Shown here: positions 28,966 to 37,134 of the stretch, piece by piece
How positions within the stretch are numbered: position 1 is the stretch's first letter
Layout of the letters: each line of letters opens with the position of its first letter
Assembly: GCA_019695115.1 (NCBI GenBank)
Contig: JAIBAP010000006.1
Location: forward strand, 1-64,000
Source: Caldilineales bacterium
GTDB lineage: Bacteria > Chloroflexota > Anaerolineae > J102
Direction: 5' to 3'
DNA: 64,000 bases
Program-made: the position numbers and the translations under genes
Notes under the pieces: model-generated
Database searches by the model: none
Seen by the model: the letters and a program-made list of their open reading frames with translations, nothing else
Told to the model about the DNA's origin: nothing

Positions 28966-29715
28966 TCATCCGAGGCGGAAGGCGCCACCGAGGAGGGCCG
29001 GGAGCAGCCGCACCCCCAGGTTGATGACGACATAGGCCAGGGTGATGGCGAAGGCGCCGCCGCCGCCCATCCGCGCCACCAGGCGCAGAAGCAGATAGAC
29101 CAGCACCACATGCCAGAGGCCGAACAGATCGATCTGGCTGGCCAGGGCGAACAAGGGCCGCGTCTGATCCGCCGTGGCGTCGCCGGTTGCGAACCAGAAA
29201 GACAGGCCGGGATAGTGGATCAGGCTGCCAGCGATGGCGCTCCAGGCCGTCTGCAAGAAGCCGCGCAGGGCGAAGGGAAGCCATGTCCAGACGATGGCTG
29301 GCCAGAGTTTGCCGATCTTCACCTGGCCGCCGGCCAGCGAAGCGCCGAGATAGAGCACCAGGCTGGCCAGGCCCCAGGCGATCAGCAGCCCCAGGACGAT
29401 GGTGACGGCGCCGCTGCCGAAGAGGAAGGCGGGGGAGGTGACGCGCTCGATCATCGGCGCTGCCGCCGCCGCCTGTTCCGCCGACAGGGTGGCCATCTGC
29501 GCCTGCACTTGTTTGGCGGCCTCGGCGGCCGTCTCTTCCAGGGTCACGCCCAGGTAGGCGAAGGCCGAGAGCAGGGAGAGGAGGGCCGGCAGCCACCAGC
29601 TGCGCGGCTGCACCTCGCTCAGGCGGCGAAGCGCCTCGCCGGGAGCGGCAATGATGTCGATGAGAAGACGAAGGGTGTTGACCGGACGCAGGTCGGGGGT
29701 AATGGAGTTCGTCAT
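28966..29715 (-). CDS. YIP1-family membrane protein
   Basis: 249 aa, five or six hydrophobic helices. LLIDIIAAPGEALRRLSEV near the N-terminus and LAGGQVKIGKLWPAIVW are typical of bacterial YIP1 domain proteins, whose role is poorly known. The ATG at 29715 is chosen because upstream residues are not family-like. It lies 150 bp before the MacA-like gene in the same direction and may belong to its transcript. Confidence 0.7.
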   Translation of the reverse strand: MTNSITPDLRPVNTLRLLIDIIAAPGEALRRLSEVQPRSWWLPALLSLLSAFAYLGVTLEETAAEAAKQVQAQMATLSAEQAAAAAPMIERVTSPAFLFGSGAVTIVLGLLIAWGLASLVLYLGASLAGGQVKIGKLWPAIVWTWLPFALRGFLQTAWSAIAGSLIHYPGLSFWFATGDATADQTRPLFALASQIDLFGLWHVVLVYLLLRLVARMGGGGAFAITLAYVVINLGVRLLPALLGGAFRLG

Positions 29716-29780
29716 AAGTTGTTCTACGTTCGAGAAGCAAGGGGGTTGCGCAAAACGGGTTTTGTGCAACCAGGCCGGGT

Positions 29781-29809
29781 TTGGTTCGATCTGGCATTTG
29801 TGCTATGAT
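29781..29809 (+). promoter_or_regulatory. rex promoter
   Basis: TTGGTT (29781-29786), 17-bp spacer, TATGAT (29804-29809) in TGTGCTATGAT. TTTGTGCT (29797-29804) overlaps the -10 and is the complement of AGCACAAA at 29835-29842; TTTCACAA lies between them. These could be Rex half-sites, although the spacing is longer than in a standard Rex operator. Confidence 0.5.
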
Positions 29810-29911
29810 GAACTATGCCATATTTCACAATCTCAGCACAAACTTTGTTCTGATGGCGTCGACTGTGCGCAAGGCGCTTGTTGGCGCCGCCGCTGACCAG
29901 GAGTGAATGCT

Positions 29912-30556
29912 ATGTCTCGTCCCATTGTTCCCGACATCGTTGTCGGCCGCCTGCCCATCTACCTACGGGTGCTGAACCATCTCATTGCCGAAGGTCGTCA
30001 GATCACCTCATCGCAGGAGTTGGGCGACAGACTGGGCATCAGTTCGGCGCAAATCCGTAAAGACCTCTCCCATTTCGGTGAATTCGGCAAGCAAGGGACG
30101 GGCTACAACGTCGCCTATCTGCGCGATCAGTTGGCTGAAATCCTCAATGTCGATCGCGAGTGGCGGATGGTGCTGATCGGCGCCGGCGATTTAGGGCACG
30201 CGCTGGCGCACTATCATCGTTTTGCCGACAACGGTTTTCAGATCGTGGGTGTTTTCGACAGCGACCCGGCCAAGATCGGCTCGATGCTGGGTGCGTACCG
30301 GGTTCACGGCATGGAAGACCTGGAGCAGGTCGTCCGCTCGCAGGGCGTCGAGATCGCCATCATCGCCGTGCCCCCGGCTGCAGCCAGAGAAGTGGCGAGC
30401 GCGCTGATCGGGTTGGGCATCTCCTCGATCCTGAATTATGCACCCATCACCCTGACGACGCCAGCCAACGTCCATGTGCAATATGTCGATCCAGTGGCCC
30501 AACTTCAGCACATGGCCTACTACAGCCAGGAGGCAGGGCCGCCTCCGGGCCGCTAG
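29912..30556 (+). CDS. rex: Redox-sensing transcriptional repressor Rex
   Basis: 214 aa. Dimeric repressor that reads the NADH/NAD+ ratio. The N-terminal winged helix contains [18 protein letters not shown], a strong Rex signature, and the Rossmann domain has [15 protein letters not shown]. The C-terminal swapped helix is followed by a short Pro/Gly tail. An ATG at 29912 with AGGAG nine bases upstream is preferred to the GTG at 29903. Its own promoter region contains Rex-like half-sites, so autoregulation is plausible. Confidence 0.95.
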   Translation: MSRPIVPDIVVGRLPIYLRVLNHLIAEGRQITSSQELGDRLGISSAQIRKDLSHFGEFGKQGTGYNVAYLRDQLAEILNVDREWRMVLIGAGDLGHALAHYHRFADNGFQIVGVFDSDPAKIGSMLGAYRVHGMEDLEQVVRSQGVEIAIIAVPPAAAREVASALIGLGISSILNYAPITLTTPANVHVQYVDPVAQLQHMAYYSQEAGPPPGR

Positions 30557-30566
30557 ACGAGGCCGG

Positions 30567-30616
30567 TTTTCCACCGGCAGGGGCGGTTTTCCACAGTTTT
30601 GGGCGGGTTTTCCACA
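30567..30616 (+). promoter_or_regulatory. Phased DnaA-box-like sites
   Basis: TTTTCCACC (30567-30575), TTTTCCACA (30587-30595) and TTTTCCACA (30608-30616), all in the same orientation and spaced 20 and 21 bases, about two helical turns. TTTTCCACA is a known DnaA-box variant (for example in cyanobacteria). They lie between the rex and dnaA stop codons. Confidence 0.55.
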
Positions 30617-30627
30617 GCCGGGCGCGC

Positions 30628-30654
30628 AAAAGGGACAGGCTAACAGCCTGTCCC
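30628..30654 (-). terminator. dnaA terminator
   Basis: Stem GGGACAGGCT (30632-30641) with AGCCTGTCCC (30645-30654) and a 3-base loop. On the minus strand it is followed by TTTT, fitting termination of dnaA. Confidence 0.75.
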
Positions 30655-30677
30655 TGGGTGTGAAGCGTGGCACAGCC

Positions 30678-32036
30678 CTATTGTCGCAGGCGCAGCCGCA
30701 CGCGCTCGACGCGGCCCCGCAGTTCGGCGTCTTCGTCCAGGCGCTGCGCCATCTTCTCGCAGCCGTGCATGGCGGTCGTGTGGTCGCGTCCGCCCAGAAA
30801 GTCGCCGATCTGGGGGAACGAGAGCTGGCAGACCTCGCGCATCAGGTACATCGCCGCCTGGCGGGGCACGACGACGTTGTGCGAGCGCCGCGGGCCGGTC
30901 AGCTCGACCAGCGCCACGCGAAACTCACTCGCCACTGCCTGCAAAACCGACTGTGGATCGCGATTGAGACAGACCTCGGTCTCGCTCAACGTCTCTTGCG
31001 CCAGCGAGAGATCGATGGGCCGGTGCACCAGGCGGGCGAAGGCGACGACGCGGTTGAGGGCGCCCTGTAACTCGCGCACATTGCTGCGGTTCTGCTCGGC
31101 GATGTAGCGGAGGACATCGTCGGCCACGGTCACTCCCATCCCAAACGCCTTGTCGCGCAAAATGGCAATGCGAAGCTCCAGATCGGGCGGCTGCAGATCG
31201 ATCGTCAGCCCGCCGGCAAAACGGGAGCGCAAGCGGTCGTCGAACTGTGGGAAGGATTGCGGCGGTCGATCGCTGGCGATGACCAGCTGTTTGTTGGTGG
31301 CGTAGAGGGTGTTGAAGGTATGAAAGACTTCGGTTTGAGTGCTTGGTTTGCCTTCGATGAACTGAACGTCATCGATCAGGAGGATATCGACCTCGCGGTA
31401 CTGTTGCCGAAAGGCAACATTTGATTTGGTGCGTATCGCTTCGATCAGGTCGTTGGTAAATGTTTCGGCCGTGACATAGCGAGAGGCATAGCCCGCACGA
31501 GCGGCGTGATTGCCGATGGCGTGAAGCAGGTGGGTCTTGCCCAGCCCCACGCCACCGTAGAGAAAAAGTGGGTTGTAGCGATTACCGGGTTCCTGTCCGA
31601 CGGCCTGGGCGGCGGCATAGGCAAAATGATTGCCGCTGCCGACGATGAAGCTGTCGAAGGTCATGGCGGCGTTGAGCGAAGAAGCAGACACGGGCGCAGG
31701 ACTGCGGTAGCGGCCGGCGTCGGTCTGCGGCTGCAACAGCGGCGGCTCGTCCGCGCTTTGGTCGGGCGCGGGCGCGGGGTCGGGACGAACCACGACGCGC
31801 AGATCGACCGAACGACCGCACAGACGCTGCAAACGTTGCTTGAGCATGCCCTTCATGCGTTGCTCAAGCCAGGCCTGGGCAAAGGCACTCTTGGCGGCGA
31901 TGATGAAGCAGCCATCCTCGTAGGCAAGCGCCTGCGTATCGCGCAGCCAGTTGTCGAAAACGGGTCGTTGCAGAGAAAGTTGCAGTTCACCCAACACGGC
32001 TTGCCAAATGATTTCTGGACGCTGAGCGAGATCCAT
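30678..32036 (-). CDS. dnaA: Chromosomal replication initiator DnaA
   Basis: 452 aa. Opens oriC in its ATP form. Domain I (about 1-75) is followed by a Pro-rich linker. The AAA+ domain contains GGVGLGKTHLLHAIGNH (Walker A) and ILLIDDVQF (Walker B). Domain IV ends with GGRDHTTAMHGCEKM, the DnaA signature that reads the box. The ATG at 32036 begins the conserved domain I; earlier in-frame codons give no family-like sequence. The gene points away from dnaN, whereas a dnaA-dnaN operon in one direction is more usual. Confidence 0.96.
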   Translation of the reverse strand: MDLAQRPEIIWQAVLGELQLSLQRPVFDNWLRDTQALAYEDGCFIIAAKSAFAQAWLEQRMKGMLKQRLQRLCGRSVDLRVVVRPDPAPAPDQSADEPPLLQPQTDAGRYRSPAPVSASSLNAAMTFDSFIVGSGNHFAYAAAQAVGQEPGNRYNPLFLYGGVGLGKTHLLHAIGNHAARAGYASRYVTAETFTNDLIEAIRTKSNVAFRQQYREVDILLIDDVQFIEGKPSTQTEVFHTFNTLYATNKQLVIASDRPPQSFPQFDDRLRSRFAGGLTIDLQPPDLELRIAILRDKAFGMGVTVADDVLRYIAEQNRSNVRELQGALNRVVAFARLVHRPIDLSLAQETLSETEVCLNRDPQSVLQAVASEFRVALVELTGPRRSHNVVVPRQAAMYLMREVCQLSFPQIGDFLGGRDHTTAMHGCEKMAQRLDEDAELRGRVERVRLRLRQ

Positions 32037-32723
32037 GGTGGCAAGTCCTGAGGTTGCCTGGAGAGGCGAGAAGATGCGCTCCAAAACAAGTGGGCCTGGG
32101 GGCCGGGAGAAGATGAGGGGACGACGATCGGAAAGAGGCAATACGAGACCGATGGCTGGCAGCGTGAATCGGCTTTCGATTCAGCCGGAGCCATAGATTA
32201 TGTTCGATGGTGGGGGCGCCTGTTAGTGGCGCCTGCCGCTTGCTGCTATCGACGCGCCTGAGCACAGCGGTTGAGCGCCCGCGCCGGCCGGTTCTTTCTG
32301 CAAGGAACGAATGCACCTGTCTGGCCGGACGTAGGCGGGATCATAGCAGAGGGCAGGGCAGGGTGCAATGCTTCGCACTGCAAGGCATTGGCTCACCACA
32401 TGCCTGTTATCGTCAAGCACAAAGCCGGCACGAAAGACGGGCATCCAACCAGGGCCTAGCATTAGTGGCCGAGGGTCGCGCTGGTACAAAATAGCCCGAC
32501 CCAGGCCGTGGTGGGGCGAGAAAGGCACGAGCATGGGTTTTAAGGTAGAGGTTAGGGGGCCTTAACCTGGCGTGATCAGATCTTAACGATGGCTGGCCGG
32601 GCGCCGATGACACCGCAAGACTTCAGCGGCCATTTCCTGGTTTGTGCATGGCTTTGGTATACTCATTCTCTCTTTTGTCGGGCTTCCTTATCCCCTTCAT
32701 CGTTTTTGTTCGGAGGTCATTCC
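32037..32723. other. dnaA-dnaN divergent intergenic region
   Basis: 687 bases without a supportable gene. I looked on both strands for TTATCCACA or TTTTCCACA and found none. It holds small inverted repeats (for example GAATCG/CGATTC near 32165) and the dnaN promoter. It is still a place to consider for oriC elements with divergent boxes. Confidence 0.5.
32658..32663 (+). promoter_or_regulatory. dnaN -10 element
   Basis: TATACT preceded by TTTGG; the -35 is weak. GGAGG at 32712-32716 precedes the GTG start. Confidence 0.4.
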
Positions 32724-33872
32724 GTGCGCATTTCCGTTTTGCAAGAAAACCTGGCGAAAGGACTCGCCATCGTCGCCCGTGCCGTGGCCACACGCAGCAC
32801 CTTGCCGGTATTGAGCAACATTCTGCTCGAAACCGATCAATCGCAGCTCAAACTCTCGGCCATGAATATGGAGATCGGGATCAACTGTTGGATCGGGGCG
32901 ATGATCGAGGAGGAGGGTGCGATTACGGTGCCGGCGCGCTTGCTCAGCGATTTCGTCGCTTCACTCCCCAAAGAGCGGATCGATATGGAACTGAATGTGC
33001 GCACACAGACGCTGCACCTGCGCTGCGCCCGCAACGAGGCCAACATCAAGGGCATCGACGCCTCCGAATTCCCGATCATCCCCACCTATCGCCGCGAGAC
33101 CGGCCTCCCGGCCACGGAACTGCCGCCCGACAAGTTCCGGCGCATGATCGACCAGGTGGCCTTTGCCGCCGCCAGCGACGAAAGCCGCCCCACCCTGACC
33201 GGCGTCTACACCCGGCTGGATGGCGAGAGGCTGCGGCTGGTGGCCACCGACGGCTTCCGGCTGGCCGTGCGCTCTACCCTGCTGGAAGAGCCGGCGCCGG
33301 CGGCCGTGGGGGTGATCGTGCCGGCGCGAGCCTTGACCGAGCTTTCGCGCATCCTCGGCGCTGTCGAATTGGGCGAGGACGACGGCGTGCAGGTGACGAT
33401 CACCGAGGCGCGCAACCAGATCATGTTCCATCTGCCCGGCGTCGACCTGGTCAGCCAACTGATCGAGGCGAACTTCCCCGACTACAACAAGATCGTCCCC
33501 TCCACCTATAACACCCGCGTCGTCGTCAACACGGCTGAGTTCCTCAAGGCCATGCGGCTGTCGTATCTCTTCGCCCGCGATGCCGCCAACATCGTGCGGC
33601 TGAGCGTCGTTCCCGGCGATCCGGGCAAGATCGTCCTCACAGCCACCAGCAACGAGATGGGCGACAACGAAGCCGAGGTCGATGCCCTGGTGGAGGGCGA
33701 GTCGGTGCAGGCGGCCTTCAACGCCAAGTTCATGATCGACGTCCTCTCGGTCGTGGAGACGCCCGAAGTCGTCTTCGAGGTCATCTCGGCCTCGCGCCCG
33801 GGCGTTGTCCGGCCAGTGGGGGCCGGCGAGGAAGAGTACGTGCATGTGATCATGCCGATGAGCCCCAAATGA
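32724..33872 (+). CDS. dnaN: DNA polymerase III beta subunit (sliding clamp)
   Basis: 382 aa, three clamp domains. MRISVLQENLAKGLAIVARA and TRSTLPVLSNILLE open domain 1; the protein ends in EEYVHVIMPMSPK, where the family has a VMPMR-like end. The GTG at 32724 has GGAGG seven bases upstream and starts the conserved sequence. Its stop overlaps the start of a lipoprotein gene (ATGA), suggesting translational coupling. Confidence 0.97.
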   Translation: MRISVLQENLAKGLAIVARAVATRSTLPVLSNILLETDQSQLKLSAMNMEIGINCWIGAMIEEEGAITVPARLLSDFVASLPKERIDMELNVRTQTLHLRCARNEANIKGIDASEFPIIPTYRRETGLPATELPPDKFRRMIDQVAFAAASDESRPTLTGVYTRLDGERLRLVATDGFRLAVRSTLLEEPAPAAVGVIVPARALTELSRILGAVELGEDDGVQVTITEARNQIMFHLPGVDLVSQLIEANFPDYNKIVPSTYNTRVVVNTAEFLKAMRLSYLFARDAANIVRLSVVPGDPGKIVLTATSNEMGDNEAEVDALVEGESVQAAFNAKFMIDVLSVVETPEVVFEVISASRPGVVRPVGAGEEEYVHVIMPMSPK

Positions 33873-35479
33873 AGACCCGACAGGGAGGCGGTGGACTGAC
33901 GATGCGACGCACTTTCTTGCGCGGCCTGTTGGCTGTCCTGTTGGCGGCGGCGCTGGGCGCCTGCGTCAGCTCGCTGCCCGTTGGATCACCGGCGCCCACC
34001 GTCGAGGCTCCTGCCGCGCCCCCCGCCGTCGAGCCGGCGACGCCAGCCGCCATCACCTCCACCCAGGTTTCGACCCTGACGATGCCGTTGGTGCAGAGCG
34101 GCGAGGCGATCACTGCCACCCAGACCATCACCGGGCCGGCCCCCGCCCCGCCTACCGAGTCGCCCCCGCCCGCCCTCCCCACCAGCGTCCTCACACCCGG
34201 CGCCGTGCGTGATATCGCCCTCGACTATGTGCGGGGCGCCTACCGGCTGACGCTGCCGGCCAACGCCGATTTCATCCCCGCCACCGTCGAGCTGGGGGCC
34301 GAGCTGGTGCAGGCCACGGCCGGCTTTGCCACCGGCCCCTGGCAACTCGTTGTCGGCGCCCCCTACCTGGTCGCCAGTCGCATGGTCAGTCCCGTCCTCC
34401 TGGCCAATGCCGGCAATGACACGCGTTGGTGGGGTGAGGTGGGAGACGATGGCATCGTCGTCACCGTGGTTTCGGCCCGGATGCCGCGCCCGCGCTCGCA
34501 GCAGGCTGACGGTTGGGTGGGGCGTGTCGTCAAGTTGCCGCCGGGGGCGCCGTTCGATGACTACTTCGCCGGCGAGGGGGGCAACCAACACGGCATCGAC
34601 AGCAACCGGGCCGACGTGCTGACCTTGTTGGAGAGTTTGACCGCTTATCAGGGGCGGGTGCGCGTGTTTGGCGAATTGCGTTTTGCCGCGCCCGACTACA
34701 ACGGCCGGCGTCTGCTGGCCCGTCGCATCGACCTGCTCGATCCGCCGCCTCTGGATGCCACGGACTCGGCCGCCACCCCAGGCGGCCAACCGGCCCCGGC
34801 CCTGCCTTCTCCCGCGCCCGGTGCATCCCCAGCCAACGCCTTTGGCCCCACGGGTGCGCTCTTCAGCCCGCTGCCCCGCACCGCCCTGAGCGAGCGAGTG
34901 CAAGTGGCGGGCGAGGTCGAGGGCGCGTTCGAGAACAAGGTGATCGTGCGGGTAGAGACCGAGGCCGGAGAGGTCTTGGGCGCGGTGGCGGTGGTCGTAG
35001 ATGCCGCCGAAATGGGCGACAAAGGCGGTTTCGCCGTCGAACTTCCCTTCCAGGACCCGCCTGCGGCTGCATCCGGGCGGGTGGCCATCTACAGCGAGAA
35101 TCCGGCCGATGGCAGCCTGAGCCTGCTGGCCTGGGTGAATGTGGCCCTGGCCGGGCCAACCGCGGGCAAGAGCGCCAGCATCACCGCCCCGGCGCCGGGG
35201 ACGCAGCTCGAAGGCTCAGTGCAGGTAGCCGGCACGGCGATGGGTATGAAGGACGAGACCATCCTGGTGCGGGTCGAGGACCTGGCAGGGACGGTCTTGG
35301 GTCAGGCGCGCAGCCGGGTGAGCGCGGCCGCTGCCGAGGCGGAGGGCGCCTGGCAGGTGAGGTTCAGCCTGCGCAAGCCCCGCACGGCCCGCCCTGGCCG
35401 CATTGCCGTCTACCGTCTCGACCCGGCCGACGACAGCACGACGCTGTTGGCGACGGTGGAGGTGATGTTGGCGAGATAG
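33869..35479 (+). CDS. Lipoprotein with two Gmad2-type Ig-like domains
   Basis: 536 aa. A signal sequence ends in LGAC, a lipobox, then comes a Pro/Thr/Ala linker. The middle region (about 110-300) is beta-rich and unassigned. Two C-terminal repeats resemble Gmad2 domains: one with VQVAGEVEGAFENKVIVRV and one with VQVAGTAMGMKDETILVRV. A start at 33902 (MRRTFLRG) is equally possible and would remove the overlap with dnaN. The two repeats are close relatives, consistent with internal duplication. Its function is unknown; Gmad2 domains are found in spore-germination and envelope proteins. Confidence 0.75.
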   Translation: MKTRQGGGGLTMRRTFLRGLLAVLLAAALGACVSSLPVGSPAPTVEAPAAPPAVEPATPAAITSTQVSTLTMPLVQSGEAITATQTITGPAPAPPTESPPPALPTSVLTPGAVRDIALDYVRGAYRLTLPANADFIPATVELGAELVQATAGFATGPWQLVVGAPYLVASRMVSPVLLANAGNDTRWWGEVGDDGIVVTVVSARMPRPRSQQADGWVGRVVKLPPGAPFDDYFAGEGGNQHGIDSNRADVLTLLESLTAYQGRVRVFGELRFAAPDYNGRRLLARRIDLLDPPPLDATDSAATPGGQPAPALPSPAPGASPANAFGPTGALFSPLPRTALSERVQVAGEVEGAFENKVIVRVETEAGEVLGAVAVVVDAAEMGDKGGFAVELPFQDPPAAASGRVAIYSENPADGSLSLLAWVNVALAGPTAGKSASITAPAPGTQLEGSVQVAGTAMGMKDETILVRVEDLAGTVLGQARSRVSAAAAEAEGAWQVRFSLRKPRTARPGRIAVYRLDPADDSTTLLATVEVMLAR

Positions 35480-35491
35480 TGACGTTGGTGA

Positions 35492-35516
35492 AATGACAGA
35501 CGCCCCGAAAACGAAA
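35492..35516 (-). repeat. 25-bp repeat, inverted copy of 143-167
   Basis: These 25 bases are the exact reverse complement of positions 143-167, more than 35 kb away. The flanks show weaker similarity. Confidence 0.85.
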
Positions 35517-35539
35517 TACACCCGTAGAGTGGGGGCCTT

Positions 35540-35585
35540 TTGATCCGATGTCATCTACCGAGTATAATACTCGCCAGATGACATC
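35540..35585 (+). promoter_or_regulatory. Strong promoter with nested dyad operators
   Basis: TTGATC (35540-35545), 17-bp spacer, TATAAT (35563-35568). The -10 lies in the centre of the palindrome GAGTATAATACTC. An outer dyad GATGTCATCT (35547-35556) and AGATGACATC (35576-35585) encloses it. This is the layout of a repressed promoter. Confidence 0.7.
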
Positions 35586-35602
35586 CTGGAGGTGGTCTTC
35601 TT

Positions 35603-37009
35603 ATGGCACAGTTTATCGGTCGTGAACGGGAGTTGGCGGCTTTGGAAGAGATGTGGGCGCGTCCAAACGCCCAATTCCTCGTCACCTATGGTCGCCGGCG
35701 CACAGGCAAGACCGCCCTGCTTCTACGTTTTGCCCAGGGGAAGCCCTATCTCTACTGGCCGGCCAGCCAGAGTTCGGCAACCTATCTGTTGCGCAGTTTC
35801 TCGCAGGCGCTCTGGAATCATGCCAATCCCTCCCTACCGGCGGCGGCTGATTTCACTTTTGGTCATTGGGAACAGGCCGTGCGCTTCGCCGGGGAACTGG
35901 CGACTCGCGACCGGCTTCTTCTCATCATCGATGAGTTCCCCTACCTGACTCGCGCGGATCCCAGCCTGCCTTCCCTACTCCAGAATGCCTGGGATCATCA
36001 GCTCAAAGAGAAGTCGCTTTTCCTGGCCATCACTGGCAGCCACATCGGCATGATGGAGAACACCGTGCTGTCCTATCGGGCGCCACTTTATGGCCGGGCG
36101 ACAGGCGTTTTGCAGGTAAAGCCCATGTCCCTTGCCGACGCCCGCCAATTCTTGCCCGCCTATAGCACGACGCAGGCAATGGAAGCCTACGCCATCCTTG
36201 GCGGCATCCCGGCCTATCTGGAACAGTTCGACGACAGCCGGCCGCTGGAACATAACATCCGCACGCGCATCCTGAGCCTGACCAGCTTCTTCTTGATCGA
36301 TCCGCTTTACCTGCTGAACGAGGCGCTGCACGAGCCGCGCAACTATCATGCCATTTGCGCTGCGATTGGGGTCGGGGCAAGACGCCCATCGGAGATCGCC
36401 AGCATGACTGGCCTGGAGCGCACCAACCTGCCCAAATACCTCAACACCCTGCAAACTCTGGGCTTTTTGGAACGGCGCCTGCCGGTGAGCTGGCGAGAGG
36501 GAACGGATGGGCGAGGCATCTATGTGATCAAGGATCACTATCTGCGCTTCTACTTCCGCTTCCTCCAGCCCTACCTGGCCGACCTGGAGCGTGGCAACCT
36601 GGTTGGGGTCATGAGCCGGATTACGAGCCAATTGCCGACCTATGTGGGTCGCTCACTGTTCGAGGAATTGTGCCAGGAATGGGTTCTGAACAAAGGCTTG
36701 CGAGGCGAGTTGCCTTTCCGTCCGGCCAGAGTGGGCGCCTATTGGGATGACAAGGTAGAGATCGATGTAACATCTGTCAGCCCTGGCGAGCGCGCTCTCC
36801 TGGTGGGTGAAGCCAAGTACACCGCGTCGCCTGTTGGAGAGGACGTTCTGGAGGGTTTGCGGGCCAAAACGCAGGCATTGGGCGTTCCCGCAGGCTGGCA
36901 GGTGCACGAGGCGATCTTCTCCCGATCAGGCTTCACTGCCAGCCTTCAAGCGCGCGCCGCCCAAGAGAGGGTGATCCTCGTGGATTTGGATCAGGTGGCG
37001 TCTGGCTGA
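35603..37009 (+). CDS. AAA+ ATPase with C-terminal DUF234/nuclease-like domain
   Basis: 468 aa. FIGRERELAALEEMW opens the ATPase; GRRRTGKTALLLRF is Walker A and LLLIIDEFPYL is Walker B. A winged-helix region follows (GARRPSEIASMTGLERTNLPKYLNTL). The C-terminal domain has DDKVEIDVTSV and LLVGEAKYT, a D-x(n)-ExK pattern like a PD-(D/E)xK nuclease fold. This is the archaeal-ATPase/DUF234 family, often linked with mobile or defence loci. The promoter dyads suggest repression by this protein's own winged helix or another factor. It stands alone with repeats at its 3' side. Confidence 0.8.
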   Translation: MAQFIGRERELAALEEMWARPNAQFLVTYGRRRTGKTALLLRFAQGKPYLYWPASQSSATYLLRSFSQALWNHANPSLPAAADFTFGHWEQAVRFAGELATRDRLLLIIDEFPYLTRADPSLPSLLQNAWDHQLKEKSLFLAITGSHIGMMENTVLSYRAPLYGRATGVLQVKPMSLADARQFLPAYSTTQAMEAYAILGGIPAYLEQFDDSRPLEHNIRTRILSLTSFFLIDPLYLLNEALHEPRNYHAICAAIGVGARRPSEIASMTGLERTNLPKYLNTLQTLGFLERRLPVSWREGTDGRGIYVIKDHYLRFYFRFLQPYLADLERGNLVGVMSRITSQLPTYVGRSLFEELCQEWVLNKGLRGELPFRPARVGAYWDDKVEIDVTSVSPGERALLVGEAKYTASPVGEDVLEGLRAKTQALGVPAGWQVHEAIFSRSGFTASLQARAAQERVILVDLDQVASG

Positions 37010-37040
37010 ACAATCTCAGGGCGTAACTACTCAGCCTCCG

Positions 37041-37107
37041 CCACGAATTTCACGAATTACACGAATGATCACGAGCAAAATTCGTCAAATTCGTGCAATT
37101 CGTGGCA
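37041..37107. repeat. CACGAATTACACGAAT-type inverted repeat
   Basis: CCACGAATTTCACGAATTAC on the left is loosely complementary to AAATTCGTGCAATTCGTGG on the right, around a central spacer. It lies between converging genes; shorter CACGAATGG runs occur at 2870-2900 and 57190-57206. Confidence 0.65.
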
Positions 37108-37134
37108 ACAATCCAGACAGGCTGAGCAGTTACC

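Noticed and set aside
32037-32723. oriC with classical boxes in the dnaA-dnaN gap
   Set aside because: No TTATCCACA or TTTTCCACA was found there by eye on either strand.
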